Source: JAAXVZ01 sp964392465 (GTDB lineage Archaea; Nanobdellota; Nanobdellia; Woesearchaeales; GW2011-AR15). Taken from it: 43,592 bases of DNA. Shown piece after piece: positions 9,297 through 16,779 of the stretch (the first letter of the stretch is position 1; the number at the start of each line of letters is the position of its first letter). The notes below the pieces were generated by a model, which was not told the DNA's origin, did no database searches, and saw only the letters and a program-made list of their open reading frames with translations. The stretch is from contig CAYMPC010000004.1 in NCBI GenBank assembly GCA_964392465.1, forward strand, positions 1-43,592, written 5' to 3'. The position numbers and the translations under genes are program-made.

Positions 9297-10538
9297 TTAA
9301 AAATCTTCTACAGTGAGCTGCACGACTTTAGAGGCTTTATTCTTAACTTTATTATCCATTCCAACAATATAATTAACATTGGATCTTTCAGCCACACTCA
9401 AAAGGTCTTTATCTATAATACCATCAAAAATAACAGCATATACTCCAGTGCTTAAAGACTTAAGTGTTGTCTGCAATTCTGAAATAGGTACTTTTCCAAG
9501 TATATTCATTTTTTCGTCTAAGATATATGCGCCTCTTGTTCCTATTAAGTCTTCAAGCATTTCATTGAAAGAACTTTTTTCAGCATCACTTAGTGGCTTA
9601 CTAACTCTTTGTCTTTGTTCTCTTTCCGGTTGCTGTATCTGAGTGGGTTTAGTAGTTGTTTTTCTACTATCTGTTGCTCTGTCAACTATTACGCTTTCTT
9701 CTTTAGGAGAAGATTCCATTTTTGTCTGCTCTGCAGATACTCTGCTTCTTAACGACTTATGGATTTCTTTTTTTGTTAGTTCTTCTACTTCTTTTCCATC
9801 TGGTGCTCTTGCAACAAAATCAATTTCTGTAACACCCATTAGTTCCTGTACTATTAATGTTCCTCCTCTGTCTCCATCAACAAAAGCAGTCAGAACTTTT
9901 CTTTTTCCTAACTCAACAAGCTCTTCAGGAACAGAAGTACCATTTATGGCAATAGCATTTTTAAAGCCGTGTTTCAAGAGATTAAGGACGTCTGCCCTTC
10001 CCTCAACGACAACAACTTCATCAGATTCTTCAACAGCAGGACCAGCAGGAAGCCTTGATTTTCCATACTCCTGTATCTCCATTACTCTTACAGAATATGC
10101 AACTTCATCTGCTAATTCTTGCGAATCTGGCATTACAGTATCCATCATTTTCTTAAGCAATTCTTTTGCTCTATCTACAACAAAGGTTCTTTTTGATATT
10201 CTGACGTCTTCAATTTTTTCAACTTCTATTTTTGCATTACAAGGACCAATTCTCTGAATTATCTCTAAGGCAGCCGCAACAATAGCAGTTTCAGCCTTAT
10301 CCAAACTAGAAGGTATAACAATAAGACCCCTTGTTTTTCCTGATTTGGTTTCTGTATCTACTTCAATTCTGCCAATTCTTCCAGATCTTTGGAGTTCTCT
10401 TAATTCTAGCTCAGATCCAAGAAGACCTTCTGTCTGACCAAATATTGCTCCAATTACATCAGGCCTATCTACCACACCTTCAATATTTATATTTGCATGT
10501 ACAATATATTTTGCTGATACAGGGCTTATTTTACCCAT
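9297..10538 (-). CDS. dnaG: archaeal DnaG-type primase
   Basis: This 413-aa protein has the archaeal DnaG layout: an N-terminal domain without the bacterial zinc finger (1-160), a Toprim domain (about 172-250), and a variable linker with a C-terminal region. Toprim residues are visible: E179 in VVVEGRADV, and D221/D223 in FVDGDRGG, which bind metal. Archaeal DnaG has primase activity and also associates with the RNA exosome in studied archaea; which role dominates here is unknown. The ATG at 10538 follows a strong GGGAGGAGA ribosome-binding sequence (10544-10552), and a TATA-like element is near 10576-10588. The linker about 265-325 is rich in charged residues and Gln. Confidence 0.95.
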   Translation of the reverse strand: MGKISPVSAKYIVHANINIEGVVDRPDVIGAIFGQTEGLLGSELELRELQRSGRIGRIEVDTETKSGKTRGLIVIPSSLDKAETAIVAAALEIIQRIGPCNAKIEVEKIEDVRISKRTFVVDRAKELLKKMMDTVMPDSQELADEVAYSVRVMEIQEYGKSRLPAGPAVEESDEVVVVEGRADVLNLLKHGFKNAIAINGTSVPEELVELGKRKVLTAFVDGDRGGTLIVQELMGVTEIDFVARAPDGKEVEELTKKEIHKSLRSRVSAEQTKMESSPKEESVIVDRATDSRKTTTKPTQIQQPEREQRQRVSKPLSDAEKSSFNEMLEDLIGTRGAYILDEKMNILGKVPISELQTTLKSLSTGVYAVIFDGIIDKDLLSVAERSNVNYIVGMDNKVKNKASKVVQLTVEDF

Positions 10539-10543
10539 TTTTA

Positions 10544-10552
10544 TCTCCTCCC
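10544..10552 (-). promoter_or_regulatory. strong Shine-Dalgarno for dnaG
   Basis: GGGAGGAGA ends 5 nt before the dnaG ATG. Most genes here have TATA boxes so close that they are probably leaderless, so this leadered gene stands out. A TATA-like ATTTATATTT lies about 45 nt upstream of the ATG. Confidence 0.8.
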
Positions 10553-10658
10553 GACTTTTTTAAGCCCTAACATAAGAAATATAAATGCGTCTAAGCAAAA
10601 ACCTAATAATCTTGAGTAAATTAAGGATCATGATATACGCCTTCTTATGTTGAGCTAT

Positions 10659-10895
10659 TAGAACAAGTAACTATACAAGGTTTTCTTCAATTAATATAAT
10701 TAATGAAATATTAGTATGATACTTGTTCTATGATGATTATAAGCATTGTCGCCCGTAACACTAACTCCCAAGCTCATTGCTTGCAATTAGCGTGAGCTCC
10801 ATTGGGTACTCTCGTGACGGGCTGAATTATGTAAGAGTGTCTCAGATTCATCGACTCCTCTGCTGAGGATCTCGTGAGAGGACCCATTTACATAA
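10659..10895 (-). ncRNA. candidate structured non-coding RNA (multi-hairpin, possibly H/ACA-like)
   Basis: The 431-nt gap between dnaG and the UbiA gene has no ORF, and its central part is clearly more GC-rich than its surroundings. Three long hairpins are visible. Stem A pairs 10659-10669 with 10720-10730 (11 bp). Stem B pairs 10751-10756 with 10817-10822, then has a 10x10 internal loop, then CCCAA/TTGGG (10767-10771/10802-10806) and GCTCA/TGAGC (10772-10776/10793-10797). Stem C pairs 10827-10834 with 10888-10895 (8 bp) and encloses TCCTC/GAGGA. The minus strand is favoured by a TATA element (10917-10926) that would start transcription near 10895. ACA also follows stem B after one nt on that strand (10749-10747), as in H/ACA guides. 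The strand is not proven. I found no RNase P or SRP RNA core motif. Confidence 0.5.
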
Positions 10896-10916
10896 CTAGA
10901 CAAGGAATAGGCCAGA

Positions 10917-10926
10917 AATTTATAAA
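10917..10926 (-). promoter_or_regulatory. TATA-like element for the candidate RNA
   Basis: Minus-strand TTTATAAATT is centred about 26 nt before 10895, the outer edge of stem C, which is the usual archaeal TATA-to-start spacing. Confidence 0.45.
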
Positions 10927-10935
10927 GATTATGTA

Positions 10936-10945
10936 TTTTTAAATA
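10936..10945 (+). promoter_or_regulatory. TATA box of the UbiA-family gene
   Basis: TTTTTAAATA is centred about 29 nt before the ATG at 10970. Transcription would start at or just before the start codon. No ribosome-binding sequence is seen, so the mRNA is probably leaderless. Confidence 0.6.
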
Positions 10946-10969
10946 AATAGAGATAAATAGAAATATAAA

Positions 10970-11812
10970 ATGAATAAGATAAGGCTTTTAATTATAACAA
11001 GCAGACCAATCTTTTGGATAATTGGAGCGCTTGCATTTATTTCAGGTATTATATATTCTAAATTAGAATTAATGCAACTGACTCCATATGCATTTGTCCA
11101 GCTTTTTTTCTTTTCTTTTCCTTTAAGTCTATTTTGTTTTGGGATAAATGATATTTATGATTATGATACAGATATAAGGAATCCAAGAAAAAGAGAAAAA
11201 AAAGGAATACAAGGCAAACCCTTACCTTTTAAATATCATAAATTCATCTTAACTATGAGTCTAATTATTTCTTTAATAATGATTTTAATCTCTTTATTAA
11301 CCTTAAATCTTTTTAACATGATAAGTAATGCATTACTGCTCTTAGTGGTTTATATATATTCCGCAAAGCCATTTAGACTAAAAGAAAAACCTATTTTAGA
11401 TTCTTTATCTAATGGAGTAATGGCTTTTTTAGCTTTTTGTGTTGGTTTTAGCTACGGAGGAGAAATAATAGATATTAATAGAAAGCCATATCTTTTGGCG
11501 CTTTGTGTTGCAGGAGTGCATGCATATACAACAGCAGTAGATTATTTCAGCGATAAGAAAACAAAAACAACAACTTTTTCTGTTGCATATGGTAGAAGAG
11601 CAGCTGTTTTATTTGCTTTATTTGCATTTTTTATAGCGCTTATTTTAGGGGAATTTAGTTTTTTGGTTCAAATTTACTTATCTTCTTCCATAATTGTTTT
11701 TTTGATATCTTTTTTTTTAAATAAAGAAAAGATATACTTAAAATTATCAAAACTCCTTTTTTTATTCTTTTTTTTAACAGCTTTTTTTTATGTATATGCC
11801 AAGTTATTATAA
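10970..11812 (+). CDS. UbiA-family membrane prenyltransferase
   Basis: This 280-aa polytopic protein has the two Asp-rich motifs of UbiA enzymes: NDIYDYDTD (N60, D61, D64, D68) and DYFSD (D191, D195). These bind Mg-diphosphate of a prenyl donor. Length and about eight to nine hydrophobic segments fit the family. Archaeal members include digeranylgeranylglyceryl phosphate synthase (membrane lipid) and lycopene elongase (carotenoid). The NPRK sequence after motif 1 recalls the elongase-like branch, but I cannot choose from sequence inspection alone. A cis-prenyltransferase follows on the same strand 84 nt later with its own TATA box, so the two isoprenoid genes are neighbours, not clearly one operon. 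Confidence 0.85.
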   Translation: MNKIRLLIITSRPIFWIIGALAFISGIIYSKLELMQLTPYAFVQLFFFSFPLSLFCFGINDIYDYDTDIRNPRKREKKGIQGKPLPFKYHKFILTMSLIISLIMILISLLTLNLFNMISNALLLLVVYIYSAKPFRLKEKPILDSLSNGVMAFLAFCVGFSYGGEIIDINRKPYLLALCVAGVHAYTTAVDYFSDKKTKTTTFSVAYGRRAAVLFALFAFFIALILGEFSFLVQIYLSSSIIVFLISFFLNKEKIYLKLSKLLFLFFFLTAFFYVYAKLL

Positions 11813-11863
11813 CTTGTTTTTTATTAATTAAATTTAATTTCTATTAAGGGAGCATTAAGAAAA

Positions 11864-11873
11864 TTTTTAAATA
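11864..11873 (+). promoter_or_regulatory. TATA box of the cis-prenyltransferase gene
   Basis: TTTTTAAATA is centred about 29 nt before the ATG at 11897, with no ribosome-binding sequence between. This fits leaderless transcription. Confidence 0.6.
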
Positions 11874-11896
11874 GGTATATTCTTTCCAATGTTATA

Positions 11897-12601
11897 ATGA
11901 AAAAAGGCAAAGTGCCCAAGCATTTAGGGATAATTATGGATGGCAATAGGAGGTTTGCAAAAAGACTTCTAGCCAAACCCTGGGAGGGGCATGAATGGGG
12001 AGTTAAAAAAGTAGAAAGGGTTTTGAAATGGTGTGAAGAGTATAAAATAAAGGAATTAACACTCTATACTTTTTCAATACAAAATTTTGACAGACCAAAA
12101 AAAGAATTTAATTATTTAATGGAGATCTTTAAGGAAAACTTTGATAAATTACTAAAAGACGAAAGGGTTTATAATAACAAAATCAGGATAAATGTAATAG
12201 GAAGGATATGGAAATTTCCAGAAGAAGTCCAAAAAAGCCTTTACAATATAATGGAAGCAACAAAGAAACATGACAAATATATTATCAACTTTGCCATGGC
12301 ATATGGTGGAAGAGAGGAAGTAATAGATGCAGCTACAAAAATAGCAGAGAAGATAAAAGAAGGAAAATTAGATGTTAAACAGATAAATGAAGAAATCTTC
12401 AAAGACAATCTTTATTTGAAATCAGAACCAGATTTGATAATCAGGACAGGAGGAGAAAAAAGAATTTCAAATTTCCTTAGTTTTCAGGGAGCATACTCAG
12501 AATACATTTTTGTTGATAAAATGTGGCCTGATTTTGAAAAAGAAGATTTTGTTACGTGTCTTCATGACTATTCTGAAAGAAAAAGAAGATTTGGAAAATA
12601 A
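11897..12601 (+). CDS. uppS: cis-prenyltransferase (polyprenyl diphosphate synthase, UppS family)
   Basis: This 234-aa protein is of normal family length. The N-terminal IIMDGNRRFA motif holds the catalytic Asp (D15) and the diphosphate-binding Arg residues. The late RTGGEKRISNFL motif (from R183) and AYSEYIF (E202) complete the conserved regions. It condenses isopentenyl diphosphate units in cis onto an allylic primer. In archaea the long product becomes the dolichyl phosphate carrier for protein N-glycosylation, which links it to aglB and the GT-C genes in this window. Chain length and primer are not visible. Confidence 0.95.
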   Translation: MKKGKVPKHLGIIMDGNRRFAKRLLAKPWEGHEWGVKKVERVLKWCEEYKIKELTLYTFSIQNFDRPKKEFNYLMEIFKENFDKLLKDERVYNNKIRINVIGRIWKFPEEVQKSLYNIMEATKKHDKYIINFAMAYGGREEVIDAATKIAEKIKEGKLDVKQINEEIFKDNLYLKSEPDLIIRTGGEKRISNFLSFQGAYSEYIFVDKMWPDFEKEDFVTCLHDYSERKRRFGK

Positions 12602-12619
12602 AAAAATTGATTAGTTATC

Positions 12620-13225
12620 TTATTCTACAACAGTTACTCTCATCTTTCCGCTGACAGGTCGTCCAAGAAGATTACTACCTACGGTTTTATAATTCAATTC
12701 AAAGTTTAGACTTATCTTTTTTCCTGCTTTTAATTGTTCAACAGGTTTACAATCAATTGCTTGTAAGGTGCCTTTTTCCCCATTTATAAGAGGAGGTAGA
12801 GTAATTTCAGTTGCAGGTGCAACACAAAAGCCAGTTGGAGGTTCATAAGTATCAGAACAAACAGAAGTTATACCATCACCAACAGGTAAAACACCGTCTG
12901 TTGTAAAGCTAACAGGTAAAGCATCACAAGAAATTAAACCAATGTCATTGGTATTACTTGGCCTAACACTTATGATTTCTAAAGCAGCAAGATTTTTCCC
13001 TATATTATTGGTTATTTCCATGTTTAAACCAGAGGATTTTGAAAAATAATATTCATCACAACTTAAAGAAGCTCCTTGTATTGAACAAGTGTCTGGCAAA
13101 AGCCCTCCCAAATCAAGAATACCAAAGCTTATTAATGCTCCAATAGCCAACATGACTACTAAGATTGCAATGCCATATATAAGTAAAGTTTCAACAGCAA
13201 GCTGTGCTTTTTTTTGAGATTTCAT
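12620..13225 (-). CDS. prepilin with class III signal peptide
   Basis: This 201-aa protein starts with a short basic leader, KKA, followed by QLAVE and a long hydrophobic helix. The Ala7/Gln8 junction with Glu at +5 matches archaeal prepilin/archaellin processing sites. The rest is a beta-rich extracellular domain with four or more cysteines (near the CSIQ, SCDE, SCDA, VCSD and FCVA segments), which may form disulfides. It likely assembles into a type IV pilus-like fibre or serves as a minor pilin. A GAGGGT sequence lies just upstream of the ATG. It is first of a series of pilus-type genes on this strand; its convergent neighbour is uppS. Confidence 0.85.
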   Translation of the reverse strand: MKSQKKAQLAVETLLIYGIAILVVMLAIGALISFGILDLGGLLPDTCSIQGASLSCDEYYFSKSSGLNMEITNNIGKNLAALEIISVRPSNTNDIGLISCDALPVSFTTDGVLPVGDGITSVCSDTYEPPTGFCVAPATEITLPPLINGEKGTLQAIDCKPVEQLKAGKKISLNFELNYKTVGSNLLGRPVSGKMRVTVVE

Positions 13226-13249
13226 TTTAACCCTCTTTCTTTATAATTA

Positions 13250-13894
13250 TTATTCTTTTCCTTTTAACTTGTTTGTAATTCTTGATAATTCACTAACATT
13301 CTCAGTAAAGGCAGGTAATACTTTTGAAAATACTTTTTCCATCGCCTTAATATCCGAGCCAATCTCAAGAATATGTTTATCATAATCATTTACTTTGCTT
13401 ATAATCGCTTTATTTAAGTCAGAAAAATTGTCTTTTAAATTATCCAGTTTAATTTCCATTTCAGAAATCCTTGATTCCATCTTATTTTTCCATTCAACAA
13501 TCTTATTTACATCTCTTACTAACTCACTCCATTTCTCTTCTATAATCGCTTCAACCAATTCCTCGGTCTTAACTTGATTATCTGAAAAGCTAGATGAAGT
13601 AGGAGGGTATTGTTGAGGCGGTTCAGAGAATTCATTAAAACTATTTTGCATTGGAACTTCAGAAGGAGGTCTTGTAAATAGTTCTTGTGCCTGTGGTGTA
13701 GCGGATGGTTGGTTTTGTTGTAGAAATCCCGTTTGTATCCCCTCGACTGCAATTTTTGTGTCAGCCTGATTCATGGCATCAAATATTTGTGTATTAGAAT
13801 ATCCTTCTCTTTGTAAATTTTGAATTATTTGATTATTAGATAAGCCCTGTTGTCTCATCTGCAAAATTTCATTTATTGCGGATCCTTGTGGCAT
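13250..13894 (-). CDS. coiled-coil protein with N-terminal helical repeat, pilus-cluster associated
   Basis: This 214-aa soluble protein has two short helical repeats near residues 10-45 (GLSNNQIIQNL and GYSNTQIFDAM), a Pro/Gln-rich linker (about 58-105), and a long amphipathic coiled coil (about 108-210). No enzyme motif is seen. Its place between a prepilin and a second coiled-coil protein, opposite a secretion ATPase, suggests a cytoplasmic accessory factor, comparable in position to ArlC/D/E of archaella. Homology to those is not shown here. Confidence 0.6.
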   Translation of the reverse strand: MPQGSAINEILQMRQQGLSNNQIIQNLQREGYSNTQIFDAMNQADTKIAVEGIQTGFLQQNQPSATPQAQELFTRPPSEVPMQNSFNEFSEPPQQYPPTSSSFSDNQVKTEELVEAIIEEKWSELVRDVNKIVEWKNKMESRISEMEIKLDNLKDNFSDLNKAIISKVNDYDKHILEIGSDIKAMEKVFSKVLPAFTENVSELSRITNKLKGKE

Positions 13895-13948
13895 TTTAAA
13901 TTATATCTAAGTTTTAAAGGATATATATAACTTTCGCTATTTGATAAG

Positions 13949-14371
13949 CTATTGGTTTTTTTTAGTCTCTTTTAACATCTTTTCTGCTTCTTCTCTTGTA
14001 ATAAAATCAAGAGGACGCCAAAAGTCAAGATATTTTGATAAAACATTTAAATCAGTTTTTTTAACACTTTGTTTCATCTCATCTATAAGTTTCAATAGCT
14101 TTTCATTTAACTCGGAAATTTCACTTCTCATGTCTGTTAGATTTGCTTCAAGAAGGTTTATTCCTTCAAAGAGTTCTTTTGTGTCTTTCAGCATGTTTTG
14201 CTCAGTGAACTGGCTTTTTTTCCTTAAATTAGAAAAACGCTCTTCCAACAACCTTATACGTCTCATTATTTCATCTATTTCATTAGTCACATAAGGCGGC
14301 AAAGCAGGTTGTGTTGCTTCTTGTTTTGGCGCGGATTTCTCCTTTTCTTGCTGTTGTTTTTGTTCTTGCAT
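13949..14371 (-). CDS. coiled-coil protein, pilus-cluster associated
   Basis: This 140-aa protein has a charged Gln-rich N-terminus (1-25), a long coiled coil (about 30-115) with regular Leu/Ile spacing, and a compact C-terminal part DFWRPLDFITREEAEKML. No signal peptide is present, so it is cytoplasmic. It precedes the other coiled-coil gene by about 55 nt on the same strand and is divergent from the ATPase gene at 14459. It may be a partner or adaptor of that ATPase; this rests on context only. Confidence 0.6.
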   Translation of the reverse strand: MQEQKQQQEKEKSAPKQEATQPALPPYVTNEIDEIMRRIRLLEERFSNLRKKSQFTEQNMLKDTKELFEGINLLEANLTDMRSEISELNEKLLKLIDEMKQSVKKTDLNVLSKYLDFWRPLDFITREEAEKMLKETKKNQ

Positions 14372-14434
14372 CTTAAAAGAGTAATTTATTTAAAGTATTT
14401 AACAATATTTTTTATTATTAGTCAGATTAAAGAC

Positions 14435-14443
14435 TATATAAAA
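14435..14443 (+). promoter_or_regulatory. TATA box of the type IV pilus ATPase gene
   Basis: TATATAAAA is centred about 20 nt before the ATG at 14459. No ribosome-binding sequence is present. A leaderless or nearly leaderless mRNA is likely. Confidence 0.55.
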
Positions 14444-14458
14444 TTTTGCTCTTAAAAA

Positions 14459-16753
14459 ATGCCAAGCACAACAAGTCAAGAAATAAATTTTTCAGTTGAA
14501 AGAATAGGAGAAGAGACAATCCTAAGAGCAGATTTCTCAAATAGTTCTTTTTCACCGTCTATAGAAGATAGCTCATATACCATGGCAAAAGTAGTTGAGA
14601 AGCTAGCAGAGACAGGTTCTATTACGAAAATAGTCTTTTTTCAAAAAAGAGAGTACGAATATGATTTTGAGCAGACAATTATTCTAAAAGAGATTGCTTC
14701 AGTTTATGCTCAGCTTTCAAGAGAAAAAGACAGACTTAGTTTGACAGCCCTGACTTTTGGAAGATGTAAAAATTTCTCTGAAACATGGTATAACCAAATT
14801 AAAGACATACTATTTAATCTCTTATTAAAAGATCCTTTAGGTGCTTTAGTTGAGCTTAAAAGATTGAGAAGAAGGGAAAAAATAGTTCTTGAAAAAGCAG
14901 AGGATGAGATTACATCTTTCTGTACAACAAATTATATCTCTGTTTTAGATTATCTTATTGATCTCTTAGAAAACACAAAACTAGCAATAATAGCAAAACC
15001 TTCTCTTGCAGGATATGAAGTTGGAGATAGAACAATTTATAGAAAAATATTTGCGCCCACAACAAAGCCAGATTTCATGTATACAAAGCTTATGGCTTCC
15101 TACCCAAAAAATGGAGAAGAAATAGATAGCTATACTGTTGGAGATGATACAGAAATTACAATATTCAGGCTACCAGATACAACACAGACATTATATCATA
15201 TGATGCCGCCAGAATTCAAGATTTCAGAGGAAAATTATGAACTTTTGGATACAGCAAGAAACATTATGGCAGAACACAAACCACAAAAATCTGATTTTGT
15301 TGATCCAAAAAGAATGAGAGAGGTATTTTTTAATGTAGGAAAAGATTTAATTAGAGAGCTAGCAGATTACAGAAAACTTTCTTTGAGAGAGAGAGAAATA
15401 GAAGAGCTTACCAACATACTTGTAAGATATACAGTTGGCTTTGGTCTTATTGAAGTTCTTTTACAGGATGAAAACATACAGGACATTTCTATAAATAGTC
15501 CTCTTGGAAGGATTCCTATGTTTATAGTCCATGGAAAATATGATGATTGTATTACAAACATTATCCCTACGCCACAAGAGGCAGAAAGCTGGGCATCAAA
15601 ATTAAGAATGATTTCAGGAAGACCTTTAGATGAAGCTAATCCTATTTTAGATACAGAATTGCAAGTTCCAGGTGCATCAACTAGGGTTTCAGCAATAAAT
15701 CCACCTTTAAACCCGTCAGGATTGGCATTTTCATTTAGGAGACATAGAGACAAACCATGGACTTTGCCTTTATTTATGAAATACAAGATGATAAATCCTC
15801 TTGCAGCAGGCTTACTAAGTTTTTTAATTGATGGTACAAGAACATTTATGGTATGTGGAACAAGAAGCTCAGGAAAGAGCAGTTTTTTATCCTCTCTCAT
15901 GGTTGAGATAATGAGAAGATATAGAGTTATAACTATAGAAGACACATTAGAATTACCAGTTCCTCAATTAAGAGATTTGGGATTTAACATACAATCTATG
16001 AAAGTTGCAAGCTCTTTGACACAGACAGGAAGCGAGGTTGATGCTTCTACAGGAATCAGAGCAACATTAAGACTAGGAGATTCTTCTCTTATAATAGGAG
16101 AAGTAAGAAGCAAAGAGGCAGTTGCATTATATGAAGCAATGAGAGTTGGGGCAGCTGCAAATGTTGTAGCTGGAACAATACATGCAGACTCACCGTATGG
16201 ATTATATGATAGGGTTGTAAATGATATAGGTGTGCCAAAAACAAGTTTTAAGGCAACAGATATTGTTCTTGTTGCTTCTCCTATAAAATCAGCAGATGGC
16301 TTACACAGATATAGAAGACTTACCCATATAACAGAAGTTCAAAAAACATGGGAAAACGATCCTTTACTTGAAAAAGGATTTATTGATTTGATGAAATATG
16401 ATGCAACAAGAGATGAATTAGTTCCTACACAAGATTTGATAAATGGAGAATCAGAGGTTTTAAAAACAATTGCAGGAAAAATAGCAGATTATGCAGGTAA
16501 GTGGGATGCAGTTTGGCAGGATATAATGACAAGAGCAAAATATAGAGAAACCTTATTGAAGAAGTCAATAGAGTTAAATGACCCTGATATGTTGGAGGCG
16601 CCTTTTGTAATTTTATGTAATGATATTTATCATATAATCAATGAAAAAGTAAAAAGAAAAACAGGAAAACTTGATCATAAGAGAATATATCAAGAATGGG
16701 AAATATGGTTTGAACAGGAGATTAGAAAAAGAAAATTAAGAAAAGAAAGATAA
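14459..16753 (+). CDS. type II/IV secretion system ATPase (GspE/ArlI-like)
   Basis: This 764-aa protein has a unique N-terminal part (1-300) and a C-terminal VirB11/GspE-type ATPase domain. Walker A is GTRSSGKS (about 466-473). An ED-containing IEDTLELP segment gives the Asp box, and SLIIGEVRS is the Walker B-like strand. The stretch GAAANVVAGTIHAD is the His-box region. Such hexameric ATPases power pilus or archaellum assembly from the cytoplasmic membrane face. It is longer than ArlI (about 550 aa) because of the N-terminal region and a helical tail of about 90 residues. It is alone on the plus strand among minus-strand pilus genes and differs clearly from the second ATPase at 22.3-23.8 kb. 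Confidence 0.9.
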   Translation: MPSTTSQEINFSVERIGEETILRADFSNSSFSPSIEDSSYTMAKVVEKLAETGSITKIVFFQKREYEYDFEQTIILKEIASVYAQLSREKDRLSLTALTFGRCKNFSETWYNQIKDILFNLLLKDPLGALVELKRLRRREKIVLEKAEDEITSFCTTNYISVLDYLIDLLENTKLAIIAKPSLAGYEVGDRTIYRKIFAPTTKPDFMYTKLMASYPKNGEEIDSYTVGDDTEITIFRLPDTTQTLYHMMPPEFKISEENYELLDTARNIMAEHKPQKSDFVDPKRMREVFFNVGKDLIRELADYRKLSLREREIEELTNILVRYTVGFGLIEVLLQDENIQDISINSPLGRIPMFIVHGKYDDCITNIIPTPQEAESWASKLRMISGRPLDEANPILDTELQVPGASTRVSAINPPLNPSGLAFSFRRHRDKPWTLPLFMKYKMINPLAAGLLSFLIDGTRTFMVCGTRSSGKSSFLSSLMVEIMRRYRVITIEDTLELPVPQLRDLGFNIQSMKVASSLTQTGSEVDASTGIRATLRLGDSSLIIGEVRSKEAVALYEAMRVGAAANVVAGTIHADSPYGLYDRVVNDIGVPKTSFKATDIVLVASPIKSADGLHRYRRLTHITEVQKTWENDPLLEKGFIDLMKYDATRDELVPTQDLINGESEVLKTIAGKIADYAGKWDAVWQDIMTRAKYRETLLKKSIELNDPDMLEAPFVILCNDIYHIINEKVKRKTGKLDHKRIYQEWEIWFEQEIRKRKLRKER

Positions 16754-16779
16754 TTCAATTTTTTCTATTAGGTATATGT

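Noticed and set aside
9643..10257. 204-codon plus-strand open frame
   Set aside because: It lies fully opposite dnaG, is Ser/Thr/Leu-rich without any motif, and has no promoter or ribosome-binding sequence; it is a shadow of dnaG.
10659..10895. RNase P RNA or SRP RNA
   Set aside because: I could not find the GGAA/AGCAG signature of SRP helix 8 or the conserved P4 sequences of RNase P on either strand, so only a structured RNA of unknown type is reported.
15367..15945. 192-codon minus-strand open frame
   Set aside because: It is entirely inside the pilus ATPase gene on the other strand, whose catalytic motifs are clear.
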